NCBI RefSeq assembly: GCF_024349685.1
Contig: NZ_AP025944.1
Span: 3,106,001 to 3,170,000, forward strand
Source of the DNA: Pseudomonas sp. LRP2-20
Lineage (GTDB): Bacteria; Pseudomonadota; Gammaproteobacteria; Pseudomonadales; Pseudomonadaceae
DNA length: 64,000 nucleotides
Reading direction: 5' to 3'
The number at the start of each line of letters is the position of its first letter. The stretch's first letter is position 1. The position numbers were made by a program, and so were the translations under genes. The notes beneath the pieces were generated by a model. It did not search any database and was not told where the DNA came from. It saw nothing but the letters and a program-made list of their open reading frames with translations. Positions 56,267-64,000 of this stretch are shown here, in pieces.

Positions 56267-57085
56267 ATGCCCACTGCCCGCTCCCAGCTCTGGCGCGACC
56301 CGGCACTGCCCTGGGTGGAAAGCCGCCGTGCCTGCCATAGTCGCGCCTGCTACAAGGCGCACAGTCACCCGACCTTCTCCATCGGCGCGGTGGATGCCGG
56401 CAGCAGCTGTTTCAGCGGCGCTGGCGACGGGCAAGAGCGCCTGACGCCGGGCACGCTGGTGCTGGTGCCAGCGCAGCGGGTACATGCCTGCAACCCCGAA
56501 CCCGGCCAAGCCTGGAGCTACCAGATGCTGCATGTGGATGCCGGCTGGCTGGCGCAGTTGCGCCTGGAGTCAGGGCTCGCAGCCGCCAGGCCGGGTGCCC
56601 CTGCGCGGATCAGCCGGGAACCGGCGCTGTACCGCGAATTCTGCGCATTGAACGGCCTGCTCTTCTCGGCAGCGAGCAGCCGCGAAAAGGAAGCAGCGCT
56701 GGTGGCATTCCTCGGCGATCACGATTTTTCGGCGCAACCGGCATCGCTCGCAGCCCCCTCGCCTGCGCTGGAGATGCCTACCTTGCGTGGGCTGATCGAA
56801 CATATCGAAGCGCAAGACCTGGCGCACCTGAGCCTTGAGCAGCTGGCCGGGCAAGCGGGCCTTGGCCGCTATCAACTGATCCGCGCGTTTCGCGCCGCCA
56901 CCGGGCTGACACCCCATGCCTACCTGCTCAACGCGCGGGTCAACCGTGGCCGCCTACTGCTGCGTGACGGGCTGGCGCTGGCCGACGTTGCCTACCAGTT
57001 GGGCTTTGCCGACCAGAGCCACTTCCAGCGGGTGTTCAAAGCCCATGTCGGGGTGACCCCGGGGCAGTACCGGCACGTGCAATAA
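56267..57085 (+). CDS. AraC family transcriptional regulator
   Basis: This 272-residue protein has an N-terminal cupin-like sensor domain (HSHPTFSIGAVDAG, LTPGTLVLVPAQRVHACNP) and two C-terminal helix-turn-helix units ending in VAYQLGFADQSHFQRVFKAHVGVTPGQYR. It lies between two LysE-type exporter genes, one divergent and one 62 bp downstream. Regulators of this type commonly control such exporters. It is not BenR: the N-terminal domain and location do not fit. Confidence 0.92.
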   Translation: MPTARSQLWRDPALPWVESRRACHSRACYKAHSHPTFSIGAVDAGSSCFSGAGDGQERLTPGTLVLVPAQRVHACNPEPGQAWSYQMLHVDAGWLAQLRLESGLAAARPGAPARISREPALYREFCALNGLLFSAASSREKEAALVAFLGDHDFSAQPASLAAPSPALEMPTLRGLIEHIEAQDLAHLSLEQLAGQAGLGRYQLIRAFRAATGLTPHAYLLNARVNRGRLLLRDGLALADVAYQLGFADQSHFQRVFKAHVGVTPGQYRHVQ

Positions 57086-57147
57086 TCTTCAATACCGGCG
57101 CCAGGGCAGCAGCCCAGACTGCGGCTTTCCCCCCGAGAAAGCCCACC

Positions 57148-57762
57148 ATGGAGCAGTTTTTGATCGTCGCCCTCGCCCACTTCCTCGCCCTGCTTTCGCC
57201 GGGGCCTGATTTCTTTCTGGTGGCCCGCACATCTGTCGCAGCGGGTTGGCGTGTGGCCAGCGGGGCCTGCCTGGGCATCGCCCTGGCCAATGGCCTGTTC
57301 ATTGCCACGGCCTTCGCCGGCCTGGCCATCCTGCGCGAAGGCAGTGTGCTGTTCATCAGCTTGCAACTGGCCGGTGCCGGCTACCTGCTTTACATCGGCC
57401 AGCTATTCCTGCGCCATGCGGGTAGCAGCGAGCTGACGGCCGTTGCGGCGCAGGGTTCGGTCAAGGGTTGGTGGCGTGGCCTGGGCATGGGTTTTGTGTC
57501 CGGCGTGCTGAACCCCAAGAACGCGCTGTTCTATGCCAGCCTTGCCGGCATGGTGGCCAGCAGCAGCGCAGGCTGGAAGTGGCTCTACAGTGCCTGGATG
57601 TTCAGCATCGTGCTGCTGTGGGACCTGTTGGTGGCTGCAGCCATAGGCAACAGACGACTGCTGCGGCGCTTCGTGCGTGCCCTGCCGTGGCTGGAGCGGG
57701 CCTGCGGGGTCATGCTGATGGGGCTGGCCGGGGCACTGTTGATTCATCTGCTGCCGGGCTGA
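57148..57762 (+). CDS. LysE family exporter
   Basis: This 204-residue membrane protein of the LysE/RhtC type has six helices. It starts LIVALAHFLALLSPGPDFFLVARTS, with the SPGPDF signature. It follows the AraC-type gene in the same direction and may be in its operon. The end overlaps the convergent phosphatase gene by 53 bases. Confidence 0.92.
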   Translation: MEQFLIVALAHFLALLSPGPDFFLVARTSVAAGWRVASGACLGIALANGLFIATAFAGLAILREGSVLFISLQLAGAGYLLYIGQLFLRHAGSSELTAVAAQGSVKGWWRGLGMGFVSGVLNPKNALFYASLAGMVASSSAGWKWLYSAWMFSIVLLWDLLVAAAIGNRRLLRRFVRALPWLERACGVMLMGLAGALLIHLLPG

Positions 57763-58435
57763 CCAGGCGCAGGCTGGCCAGGTCCATCAGGCTGAAATGG
57801 CCACTGGCCCAGCCGCCGGTGTCGAGGTGCCAGACATTGCCCAGCTGCTTGGCCCGCAACACAGGCGTATGCCCGACCAGCAAGGCGCGCAGCCCTGCTA
57901 CGACCTCGGTGTTGCCGTCCTTCAGGCGCTGACGCGACCATTGGCAAACCTCGCGAACGCCCGCGTCGTCATCGAACAGCAGGCTATCGCGCAATGCCTG
58001 CCAGTCGTTGAAAGGGCTGTCGGCATGCAGCAGGCCGATCAGGCCGGCGTCAGTCTGTACCTCCAAGGCAATCGGCAACTGCAGAAACTGTTCGACAAAG
58101 ACCGCCTGCTCGCGCCTGGGCTTATCGATGAACCAGCCACCACCCGCTGCACGGTACATGTCCAGATCCAGGCGCCCGCCATGCAGGTACGTGATCGCCA
58201 GCGATTCATGGTTGCCCTGCACCGCATGGAACCACGGCTGCTCCAGCCACCACAGGCATGCTTCACTGTGCGGGCCGCGGTCGACCAGGTCGCCGACGCT
58301 GAACAGCCGGTCCGCTGCGGAGTCGAAACCCACTGCATCCAGGCATTGCTCAAGCCGCCGGAAATGACCGTGGATATCGCCCACGGCCAGGTCGCGCCCC
58401 TTGCTGTTGGCGGCTACCCGCCGAAACCGGCTCAT
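57710..58435 (-). CDS. Calcineurin-like metallophosphoesterase (PrpA/PphA-like)
   Basis: This 241-residue enzyme has the metallophosphatase motifs GDIHGH, GDLVDRG, GNHES and, near the C-terminus, VGHTPV. The two-metal site is therefore complete. It is close to lambda-type Ser/Thr phosphatases such as E. coli PphA/PrpA, with diadenosine tetraphosphatase as another possibility. The ATG at 58435 is chosen over a start 17 codons upstream because it yields the family N-terminus. Its 3-prime end overlaps the lysE-type gene by 53 bases in opposite orientation. Confidence 0.9.
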   Translation of the reverse strand: MSRFRRVAANSKGRDLAVGDIHGHFRRLEQCLDAVGFDSAADRLFSVGDLVDRGPHSEACLWWLEQPWFHAVQGNHESLAITYLHGGRLDLDMYRAAGGGWFIDKPRREQAVFVEQFLQLPIALEVQTDAGLIGLLHADSPFNDWQALRDSLLFDDDAGVREVCQWSRQRLKDGNTEVVAGLRALLVGHTPVLRAKQLGNVWHLDTGGWASGHFSLMDLASLRLVSPAADESTVPRPAPSA

Positions 58436-58509
58436 TACAATGTTCCTCTGCTGGCGCGCCCTGGCCGGCGTAAAATGGAGCGACACGCAGCCCGCCCCGG
58501 AGGTGCATC

Positions 58510-59025
58510 ATGCGTAACGCTCTTGTGTGTGCCGTGCTCATGGCGCTGTCATTCAACAGCATGGCACAAGGCACCCCACCTGCGCAGGTCGAGGTGCGTT
58601 TCGACCACCCGGAAAAATTCCGCGACGCCAGCCTCGATGGCCCAGGCTATGAACGCGGCGCCGACCCCTATGTGATGAAGACCCTGACCGTGTACCTGCA
58701 GAAGCTCGGCCAGCGCTACCTGCAGCCCGGTCAGCAGCTGGTCATCGACATTCGCGACATCGACCTGGCCGGCCGCTACGAGCCGTGGCACAGCCAGGCC
58801 TACGATGTGCGCTTCATGCGCGACATCACCTGGCCGACCATTGACCTGAGCTACACGCTGAGCCAGCCCGGCAAGCCCGACCAGCAGGCCAAGGAGCGGG
58901 TCAGCGACAAGATGTACCTGAGCCGCCCAGGCCGGGCTTCTCACAGCAGCGACCGGCTGTATGCGGAAAAGGCCATGCTCGACGACTGGTTCCGTCAACG
59001 TTTTGGCCCGCACTCGACGTCCTGA
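58510..59025 (+). CDS. DUF3016 family exported protein
   Basis: This 171-residue protein has a signal peptide (MRNALVCAVLMALSFNSMAQG) and the DUF3016 pattern: VEVRFDHPEKFRDASLDGPG, then LVIDIRDIDLAGRYEPW, then DVRFMRDITWPTIDLSYTL. The function of this periplasmic family is unknown. It stands alone, divergent from the phosphatase. Confidence 0.85.
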   Translation: MRNALVCAVLMALSFNSMAQGTPPAQVEVRFDHPEKFRDASLDGPGYERGADPYVMKTLTVYLQKLGQRYLQPGQQLVIDIRDIDLAGRYEPWHSQAYDVRFMRDITWPTIDLSYTLSQPGKPDQQAKERVSDKMYLSRPGRASHSSDRLYAEKAMLDDWFRQRFGPHSTS

Positions 59026-59103
59026 AGCAACCCATTGCTGGTACAGGCGAGTGTGTCGGGGGTATGCTCGGCCTTTCGACCTGTACCAGGGATGGGACGC
59101 ACC

Positions 59104-59847
59104 ATGAAACTCTGTGCCGTACAACTGGCGTCGCGCAAAGGCGACCTGGCGGTCAACCTGGACCGCCATCTGCGCTGCATCGAGCAAGCCGCGGCACTGG
59201 GCGCCGAGCTGGTGGTGTTCCCGGAACTGTCGTTGACCGGTTACGAGCCGACCGTTGCACGCCAGGTGGCCCTGCCGGTGACTTCTGCCCGCCTCGGGCC
59301 CTTGCAGGCGCTTTGTGATGAGCTGGCAATCAGCGTAGCCGTGGGGCTGCCATTGCCGACCGCCGAAGGCATTCGCATCGGCATGCCCATCCTGCGCCCA
59401 GGCCTGCCACCCCTCGCATATGCCAAGCAGCGTCTGCATGACGATGAACGGCCGTTCTTCACGGCCGGGGATCAACCCTTGGTGTTCGAAGCAGGGCCGC
59501 TGCAGATCGCCCCGGCCATCTGCTATGAGTCGATGTTCATCGAACATGCCGCGCAAGGCCATGCGCTGGGTGCCGAACTGTACCTGGTCAGCGTGGCCAA
59601 GACCGCCAAAGGCATGCGCGAAGGCAACGAGCATTACCCGGAGGTGGCACGCACCCTGGGCATGCCGGTCCTGCTGGCCAACTGCGTCGGCCCGGCCGAC
59701 AACTTCATTGGCGCCGGTGGTTCCGCAGCCTGGGACAGCCAGGGCAACCTGCTGGCAGCGCTGGATGACAAGGCTGAAGGCCTGATCCTGCTGGATACCG
59801 CCAGCAACCTCGCATTCGGCGTGCCACTGGCTGCTTCTGCTACCTGA
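59104..59847 (+). CDS. Carbon-nitrogen hydrolase (nitrilase superfamily)
   Basis: This 247-residue enzyme shows the nitrilase-superfamily catalytic triad: Glu41 in FPELSLTGY, Lys108 in AYAKQRL and Cys140 in ICYES. Such enzymes cleave amides or carbamoyl groups. It is shorter than typical nitrilases but complete for amidase-type members. The ATG at 59104 gives the family N-terminus MKLCAVQLAS. The substrate is unknown. Confidence 0.9.
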   Translation: MKLCAVQLASRKGDLAVNLDRHLRCIEQAAALGAELVVFPELSLTGYEPTVARQVALPVTSARLGPLQALCDELAISVAVGLPLPTAEGIRIGMPILRPGLPPLAYAKQRLHDDERPFFTAGDQPLVFEAGPLQIAPAICYESMFIEHAAQGHALGAELYLVSVAKTAKGMREGNEHYPEVARTLGMPVLLANCVGPADNFIGAGGSAAWDSQGNLLAALDDKAEGLILLDTASNLAFGVPLAASAT

Positions 59848-59865
59848 AGTCATGCCTGTACTGGC

Positions 59866-59955
59866 CCTTTCGCGGGCAAGCCCGCTGCCACAGGACTACC
59901 ACAGGTTTGCAGGGGTGTTGATCCTGTGGCAGCGGGCTTGCCCGCGAAGAGGCCG
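59866..59955. repeat. REP doublet between convergent genes
   Basis: TTTCGCGGGCAAGCCCGCTGCC at the left is mirrored by GGCAGCGGGCTTGCCCGCGAA at the right. It fills the gap between the nitrilase-family gene and the convergent methyltransferase gene. Confidence 0.88.
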
Positions 59956-59966
59956 GTGCAGGCAAA

Positions 59967-60467
59967 TCACAGGTCCAGGGCCAGGCTCTGCCGACCTTCC
60001 AGCGCCAGCAGATACTGCTTGGCCGGCAAACCACCGGCAAACCCGGTCAGGCTCCCGGACGCACCAATCACCCGGTGACACGGGGCAATGATCGAGATCG
60101 GGTTGCGCCCGTTGGCCGCGCCCACTGCCCGCACGGCACTGGAGTTGCCGATCTGCCGGGCGATGTCGCTGTAGCTGCGGGTCTGGCCAAAGGGAATGGT
60201 CAGCAAGGCCGCCCACACCTGGCGTTGGAACTCGGTTCCGGCAAAGTCCAGTTCCAGCTCGAAATGCTGCCGCGTGCCGGCGAAGTACTCGCCCAGTTGG
60301 CGGGCCGTTTCGCACAGCATCGGGTGGCGGTCATCGCGGTGCAACTCGCCCAGCCGCACGCGGTTCTCGCGCTCCTCCTCCCACAGCACGGCGGCAAGCC
60401 GCTCGCCGCGTGCCACCAGGGTCAGGGTGCCGACCGGAGACGACATGAACGTAAAGGCGCTGGACAT
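59967..60467 (-). CDS. ogt: Methylated-DNA--protein-cysteine methyltransferase
   Basis: This 166-residue suicide repair protein moves alkyl groups from O6-alkylguanine to its own Cys130, in the signature IAPCHRVIG. The Tyr-Arg finger region AVGAANGRNP precedes it. There is no Ada N-terminal domain, so it is Ogt-like and likely constitutive. It is a single gene with no operon partners. Confidence 0.95.
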   Translation of the reverse strand: MSSAFTFMSSPVGTLTLVARGERLAAVLWEEERENRVRLGELHRDDRHPMLCETARQLGEYFAGTRQHFELELDFAGTEFQRQVWAALLTIPFGQTRSYSDIARQIGNSSAVRAVGAANGRNPISIIAPCHRVIGASGSLTGFAGGLPAKQYLLALEGRQSLALDL

Positions 60468-60545
60468 CGGAATTCCCTACGGCTAACCAGTTTCAGCGCA
60501 CTTTAACGTCGCCCGCCGCCTGCCGCACCCGCTTTCTTGCGCCGG

Positions 60546-62192
60546 TTATTCGGTGAGCAGCGCCTGCCTGATCAGCTTCTTGTCAACCTTGCCCACGCTG
60601 GTTTTCGGGATCTGCTCTACACAACGCACCTGCCGCGGAATCGCCCACTTGTTCAGCTGGCCGCTGGCGACAAAAGGCTGTAGATGCTCGGCCAGTGTTG
60701 CCGCCTCCAGTGGCCGGCCATCGCGGCACACCAGCAATGCCAACGGCTGCTCGCCCCACTGTGGGTCCGGTACGCCGACCACCGCCACTGCCTCGACGGC
60801 CGGGTGCTGGCTGATCAGGCTTTCCAGCTCGACCGAGCTGATCCACTCGCCGCCGGTCTTGATCACATCCTTGATCCGGTCGCGGATGCGCACCACGCCA
60901 CCCGCATCGATGCAGGCCAGGTCACCGGTATGCAGCCAGCCATCGCGCCACAGCGCGGCGCCTTGCTCCGCCTCCTTGAGGTAACCCTGGGTCAACCATG
61001 GCGCGCGTACCACCACTTCACCCAGGCGTTCACCATCGTGCGGCACGTCCAGGCCAGCGTCATCGACGATACGCAGGTCGACCAGCACGATCGGCATGCC
61101 GGCGTTTATGCGCAGCGGCACCTGCTCGGCCACCGGCAACGTCAGGTCCTGCGCGCTCAGGCGGGTGACGCTGAGCAGCGGGCAGCTTTCCGACATGCCA
61201 TAGCCGCAATGCACACGAATGCCGCGATGGCTGGCTCGTTGCGCCAGCCCGACGGTCAATGCGCTGCCTCCGAGCAGCATCTTCCAGCCGACCAGGTCGG
61301 TACGCCGGCCCTCGTCGCTGTCGAGCATCATCTGCAGCACGGTCGGCACGCAGTGCGAGAAGGTCACGCCCTCCTCCCGGTACAGCCGCACCAGGCGGTT
61401 GGGCTCGTAGCGCCCCGGGTAGACCTGCTTGATGCCCAGCGCCGTGGCCACATAAGGCACGCCCCAGGCATGCACATGGAACATCGGCGTGATCGGCATG
61501 TACACATCACCTTCACGCAACAGGGGCTCAGCACCGCAGGCAGCCAGGGTCGCCTGCTCGGCCAAGGTGTGCAGCACCAACTGGCGATGGCTGAAGCACA
61601 CACCCTTGGGGTGGCCGGTGGTACCGGTGGTGTAGAACAGCGTCGCCAGGGAATGCTCGTCGAAATCGGGGAAGTCGAAGCTGGCGCCAGCCGCGCTCAA
61701 CAGTGCCTCGTACTCGCCCAGCGTGGGCAGTGACGGCTGGTCACAGGCGCCATCGCTGAGGCGGATGAAGCCTTGCACGGTTGGCAAATCCTCGCGCAGC
61801 TGCGCCATCAGCGGCAGGAAGTCGTCATGCACCAGCACCAGCCGGTCTTCGGCATGGTTCATGGTGTAGCGGACCTGCTCGGCCGACAGCCGCACGTTGA
61901 CGGTATGCAACACCGCGCCGAGCATCGGCACGGCGAAGAAGCACTCCAGGGCGCGGTGGCTGTCCCAGTCGAGCAAGGCGACGGTGTCGCCAGGCCTGAC
62001 CCCGGCCTCGGTGAGCACGTTGGCCAGGCGCTGGATACGTTCGACCAGCGTCGTGTAGCTGTAGCGCAACTGGTCGGCGTAGACGATTTCCTGGTTCGGC
62101 TGGTAGCGCACGCCAGACAACAGCAGGCGCTTGATCAGCAGCGGGTAGCCGTAGGCCTGGTCGGCGGCCGGCATGATACGGGTGGTGGTCAT
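60546..62192 (-). CDS. Acyl-CoA synthetase (AMP-forming), medium/long-chain type
   Basis: This 548-residue ANL-family ligase activates a fatty or aryl-alkanoic acid to its CoA ester. It has the ATP loop YTTGTTGHPKG, the GYGMSES block, the WLHTGD hinge and the C-terminal KTSVGKVDKK with the catalytic Lys. The start at 62192 is chosen because AAGGA lies 7 bases upstream; a GTG at 62207 is in frame. It follows an acyl-CoA dehydrogenase by 11 bases, so the two probably act in one acid-degradation path. The substrate is unknown. Confidence 0.93.
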   Translation of the reverse strand: MTTTRIMPAADQAYGYPLLIKRLLLSGVRYQPNQEIVYADQLRYSYTTLVERIQRLANVLTEAGVRPGDTVALLDWDSHRALECFFAVPMLGAVLHTVNVRLSAEQVRYTMNHAEDRLVLVHDDFLPLMAQLREDLPTVQGFIRLSDGACDQPSLPTLGEYEALLSAAGASFDFPDFDEHSLATLFYTTGTTGHPKGVCFSHRQLVLHTLAEQATLAACGAEPLLREGDVYMPITPMFHVHAWGVPYVATALGIKQVYPGRYEPNRLVRLYREEGVTFSHCVPTVLQMMLDSDEGRRTDLVGWKMLLGGSALTVGLAQRASHRGIRVHCGYGMSESCPLLSVTRLSAQDLTLPVAEQVPLRINAGMPIVLVDLRIVDDAGLDVPHDGERLGEVVVRAPWLTQGYLKEAEQGAALWRDGWLHTGDLACIDAGGVVRIRDRIKDVIKTGGEWISSVELESLISQHPAVEAVAVVGVPDPQWGEQPLALLVCRDGRPLEAATLAEHLQPFVASGQLNKWAIPRQVRCVEQIPKTSVGKVDKKLIRQALLTE

Positions 62193-62203
62193 AGCGGCAT
62201 CCT

Positions 62204-63973
62204 TCACAGCAGCTCGGCATCGAGCAGGTACAGGCTGCTGCTACCCGCCTTGACGCTGGCACTCAGCGAGTGGATGCGCGGCAGCAGGCGTGCGTAGTAG
62301 AACCTCGCGGTGGCCAGTTTGCTCTGGTGGAACGGCTCAGGTTGCGCCGTGTTGAGGGCGACTTCGGCCATGCGTGCCCAGAGGTAGGCATAGAGCGTGT
62401 AACCGAACACCTGCAGGTATTCCACCGAGGCGGCACCGATCTCCCGAGGGTCGCCCTCGCCACGGTCGAGGACCCAGGCGGTCAGTTCGTCGAGGTTGTG
62501 CATGGCCGCCAGCAACGGCGTGCCGAATTCGGCCGGCAACGTTGCGGCGTACGCGCTGACCTCTGCTGACAACTGGCGATACGCCTGGCCACCGTCGCCC
62601 AGCAGTTTGCGCCCCACCAGGTCGAGGGCCTGGATGCCGTTGGCACCTTCGTAGATCTGGGTGATGCGGCAATCGCGAATCAGCTGTTCCTGGCCCCATT
62701 CACGGATGTAACCGTGGCCACCGAACACCTGCTGGCCATGCACGGTGGTCTCCAGCCCCATGTCGGTGAGAAAGGCCTTGGCCACCGGGGTCAGCAACGC
62801 CACCTTGGCCTCGGCCAGGCGGCGGGCGCCGGCATCCTCGCTGTACTTGGCCAGGTCCAGCTGCAGCGCCACGTAGGTGGAGAATGCCCGCCCGCCTTCG
62901 TTCAGGGCCTTCATGGTCAGCAGCATGCGCCGCACATCCGGGTGCACGATGATCGGGTCGGCAGCCTGCCCCGGCACCTCGGCGCCGCTCGGGGCGCGGC
63001 CCTGCTGGCGGTCACGGGCATAGGCGATGGCATTCTGGTAGGAGCGCTCGCCCAGGGCCAGGCCCTGGATACCCACGCCCAAACGCTCGTAGTTCATCAT
63101 GGTGAACATGGCATTGAGGCCCTTGTTCGGCTCGCCGACCAGGTAGCCAATGGCGCCGTCGAAGTTCATCACGCAGGTGGCCGAGGCCTTGATGCCCATC
63201 TTGTGCTCGATCGAGCCGCAGCTGACGGCATTGGCCTCGCCCAGTGCGCCATCGTCGTCGACCAGCACTTTGGGCACCAGGAACAGGGAAATGCCCTTGG
63301 CACCGGCGGGTGCGTCGGGCAAGCGGGCCAGCACCAGGTGGATGATGTTCTCGGTCAGGTCCTGTTCACCGCCGGTAATGAAGATCTTGGTGCCGCTGAC
63401 CCGGTAACGGCCATCGGTCGCCGGTTCCGCGCGGGTGCGCAGCAGGCCCAGGTCGGTGCCGCAGTGCGGCTCGGTCAGGCACATCGAGCCGGTCCAGCGC
63501 CCTTCGTACATCGCTGGCAGGTAACGGGCCTTGAGCGGTTCGCTGGCGTGGTTGAGCAGCGACAGGCACGCGCCTGCGGTGAGCATCGGGTACAGGCCAA
63601 ACGACAGGTTGGCAGCGTTGAGCATCTCTTCGAGCTGGGCACCGATCACCTTCGGCATGCCCATGCCGCCGTACTCCGGCACTCCAGCGACCCCCACCCA
63701 GCCATCTTCGGCAAACGCCCGATAGGCGTCGGCAAAGCCATCCGGGGTGGTCACGCGGCCGTCTTCCCAGCGGCAACCCTGTTCATCACCTGTGCGGTTG
63801 AGCGGCGCCACCACTTCGGCAATCAGCTTGCCGGCCTGTTCGAGCACGGCCCGGGCAGTGTCGGCGTCGACCTGCTCGGCCAGTGCCGGGGTCTGCGCCC
63901 ACCAGGCCGGGATATCGAACACTTCGTTGAACAGGAAATCCATGTCGCGCAGTGGCGGAAGGTAATCAGACAT
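62204..63973 (-). CDS. Acyl-CoA dehydrogenase (large, DmdC-like)
   Basis: This 589-residue flavoenzyme belongs to the long acyl-CoA dehydrogenases with a C-terminal extension, the group that includes DmdC. Blocks include MCLTEPHCGTDLGLLRT and VFGGHGYIREWGQEQLIRDCRITQIYEG in two parts, with the catalytic Glu in YEGANG. It oxidises an acyl-CoA made by the downstream synthetase to the enoyl-CoA. The ATG at 63973 is close to the right edge of the window, so further upstream operon genes may exist outside. Confidence 0.93.
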   Translation of the reverse strand: MSDYLPPLRDMDFLFNEVFDIPAWWAQTPALAEQVDADTARAVLEQAGKLIAEVVAPLNRTGDEQGCRWEDGRVTTPDGFADAYRAFAEDGWVGVAGVPEYGGMGMPKVIGAQLEEMLNAANLSFGLYPMLTAGACLSLLNHASEPLKARYLPAMYEGRWTGSMCLTEPHCGTDLGLLRTRAEPATDGRYRVSGTKIFITGGEQDLTENIIHLVLARLPDAPAGAKGISLFLVPKVLVDDDGALGEANAVSCGSIEHKMGIKASATCVMNFDGAIGYLVGEPNKGLNAMFTMMNYERLGVGIQGLALGERSYQNAIAYARDRQQGRAPSGAEVPGQAADPIIVHPDVRRMLLTMKALNEGGRAFSTYVALQLDLAKYSEDAGARRLAEAKVALLTPVAKAFLTDMGLETTVHGQQVFGGHGYIREWGQEQLIRDCRITQIYEGANGIQALDLVGRKLLGDGGQAYRQLSAEVSAYAATLPAEFGTPLLAAMHNLDELTAWVLDRGEGDPREIGAASVEYLQVFGYTLYAYLWARMAEVALNTAQPEPFHQSKLATARFYYARLLPRIHSLSASVKAGSSSLYLLDAELL

Positions 63974-64000
63974 GAGGCGAACACTCGGTTTCTTGGGTTG

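Noticed and set aside
56267..57085. AraC-type regulator as the missing BenR
   Set aside because: Its cupin-like sensor domain and position between two LysE exporters fit exporter control, not benzoate regulation.

Overview
The window is chromosomal DNA from a Pseudomonas of the P. putida group. This rests on high-GC coding, dense REP palindromes of the P. putida type (cores such as GGGAGCGGGCTTGCCCGCGA), BenABCDK/CatBCA benzoate degradation genes, a PP_3075-3071-like 3-hydroxybutyrate cluster, a TPP riboswitch with tenA genes, and a large multicopper oxidase resembling the Mn(II) oxidase McoA. No rRNA, tRNA, prophage or CRISPR array was recognised. The species call is inference.

Left end (1-9.3 kb): an accessory type VI secretion module on the + strand, in the order Hcp, VgrG, Eag-type (DUF1795) chaperone, a 1542-residue prePAAR-PAAR-Rhs effector with a nuclease-like C-terminal toxin, and a cognate-position immunity gene. 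The toxin tail and immunity gene are AT-rich and look recently acquired. A 679-bp, nearly identical copy of part of the rhs core follows the immunity gene.

9.3-18 kb: two TenA-family thiamin salvage genes (one with, one without the active-site Cys) lie behind a TPP riboswitch on the - strand. Facing the other way are a sigma54 promoter, a McoA-like multicopper oxidase, a SCO1-cytochrome c fusion and a membrane GGDEF-EAL protein.

18-30 kb: a lone tyrosine recombinase; a sugar-acid locus (glycerate 2-kinase, CdaR-type regulator, divergent MFS transporter with a palindromic candidate operator); a very large perfect inverted repeat; a Rieske-FAD reductase; an aldo/keto reductase; a luciferase-like oxidoreductase with a LysR regulator; and a YdjM-like membrane hydrolase.

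29.6-40.2 kb (- strand): a compact benzoate catabolic block, benA-benB-benC-benD-benK-catB-catC-catA-benE-benF, that takes benzoate to 3-oxoadipate enol-lactone and supplies both transporters and the porin. Two XylS/BenR-type half-sites 21 bp apart precede benA, but neither benR nor catR is present, and only 30 bp separate benK from catB. REP doublets sit in three internal gaps.

40.3-53 kb (+ strand): a DAHP synthase preceded by an attenuator encoding an aromatic-rich leader peptide and then a second Tyr-rich small ORF; a parvulin; YejABE-like peptide importer genes with no local ATPase, whose first gene appears to start inside a REP element; and a sigma54 activator followed by a sigma54 promoter and the ketone-body cluster (GntP-type permease, 3-hydroxybutyrate dehydrogenase, ecotin, acetoacetyl-CoA synthetase), then a second parvulin.

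53-64 kb: a frameshifted autotransporter, two LysE exporters flanking an AraC regulator, a metallophosphatase, a DUF3016 protein, a nitrilase-family amidohydrolase, an O6-methylguanine methyltransferase, and a translationally close acyl-CoA dehydrogenase/acyl-CoA synthetase pair.
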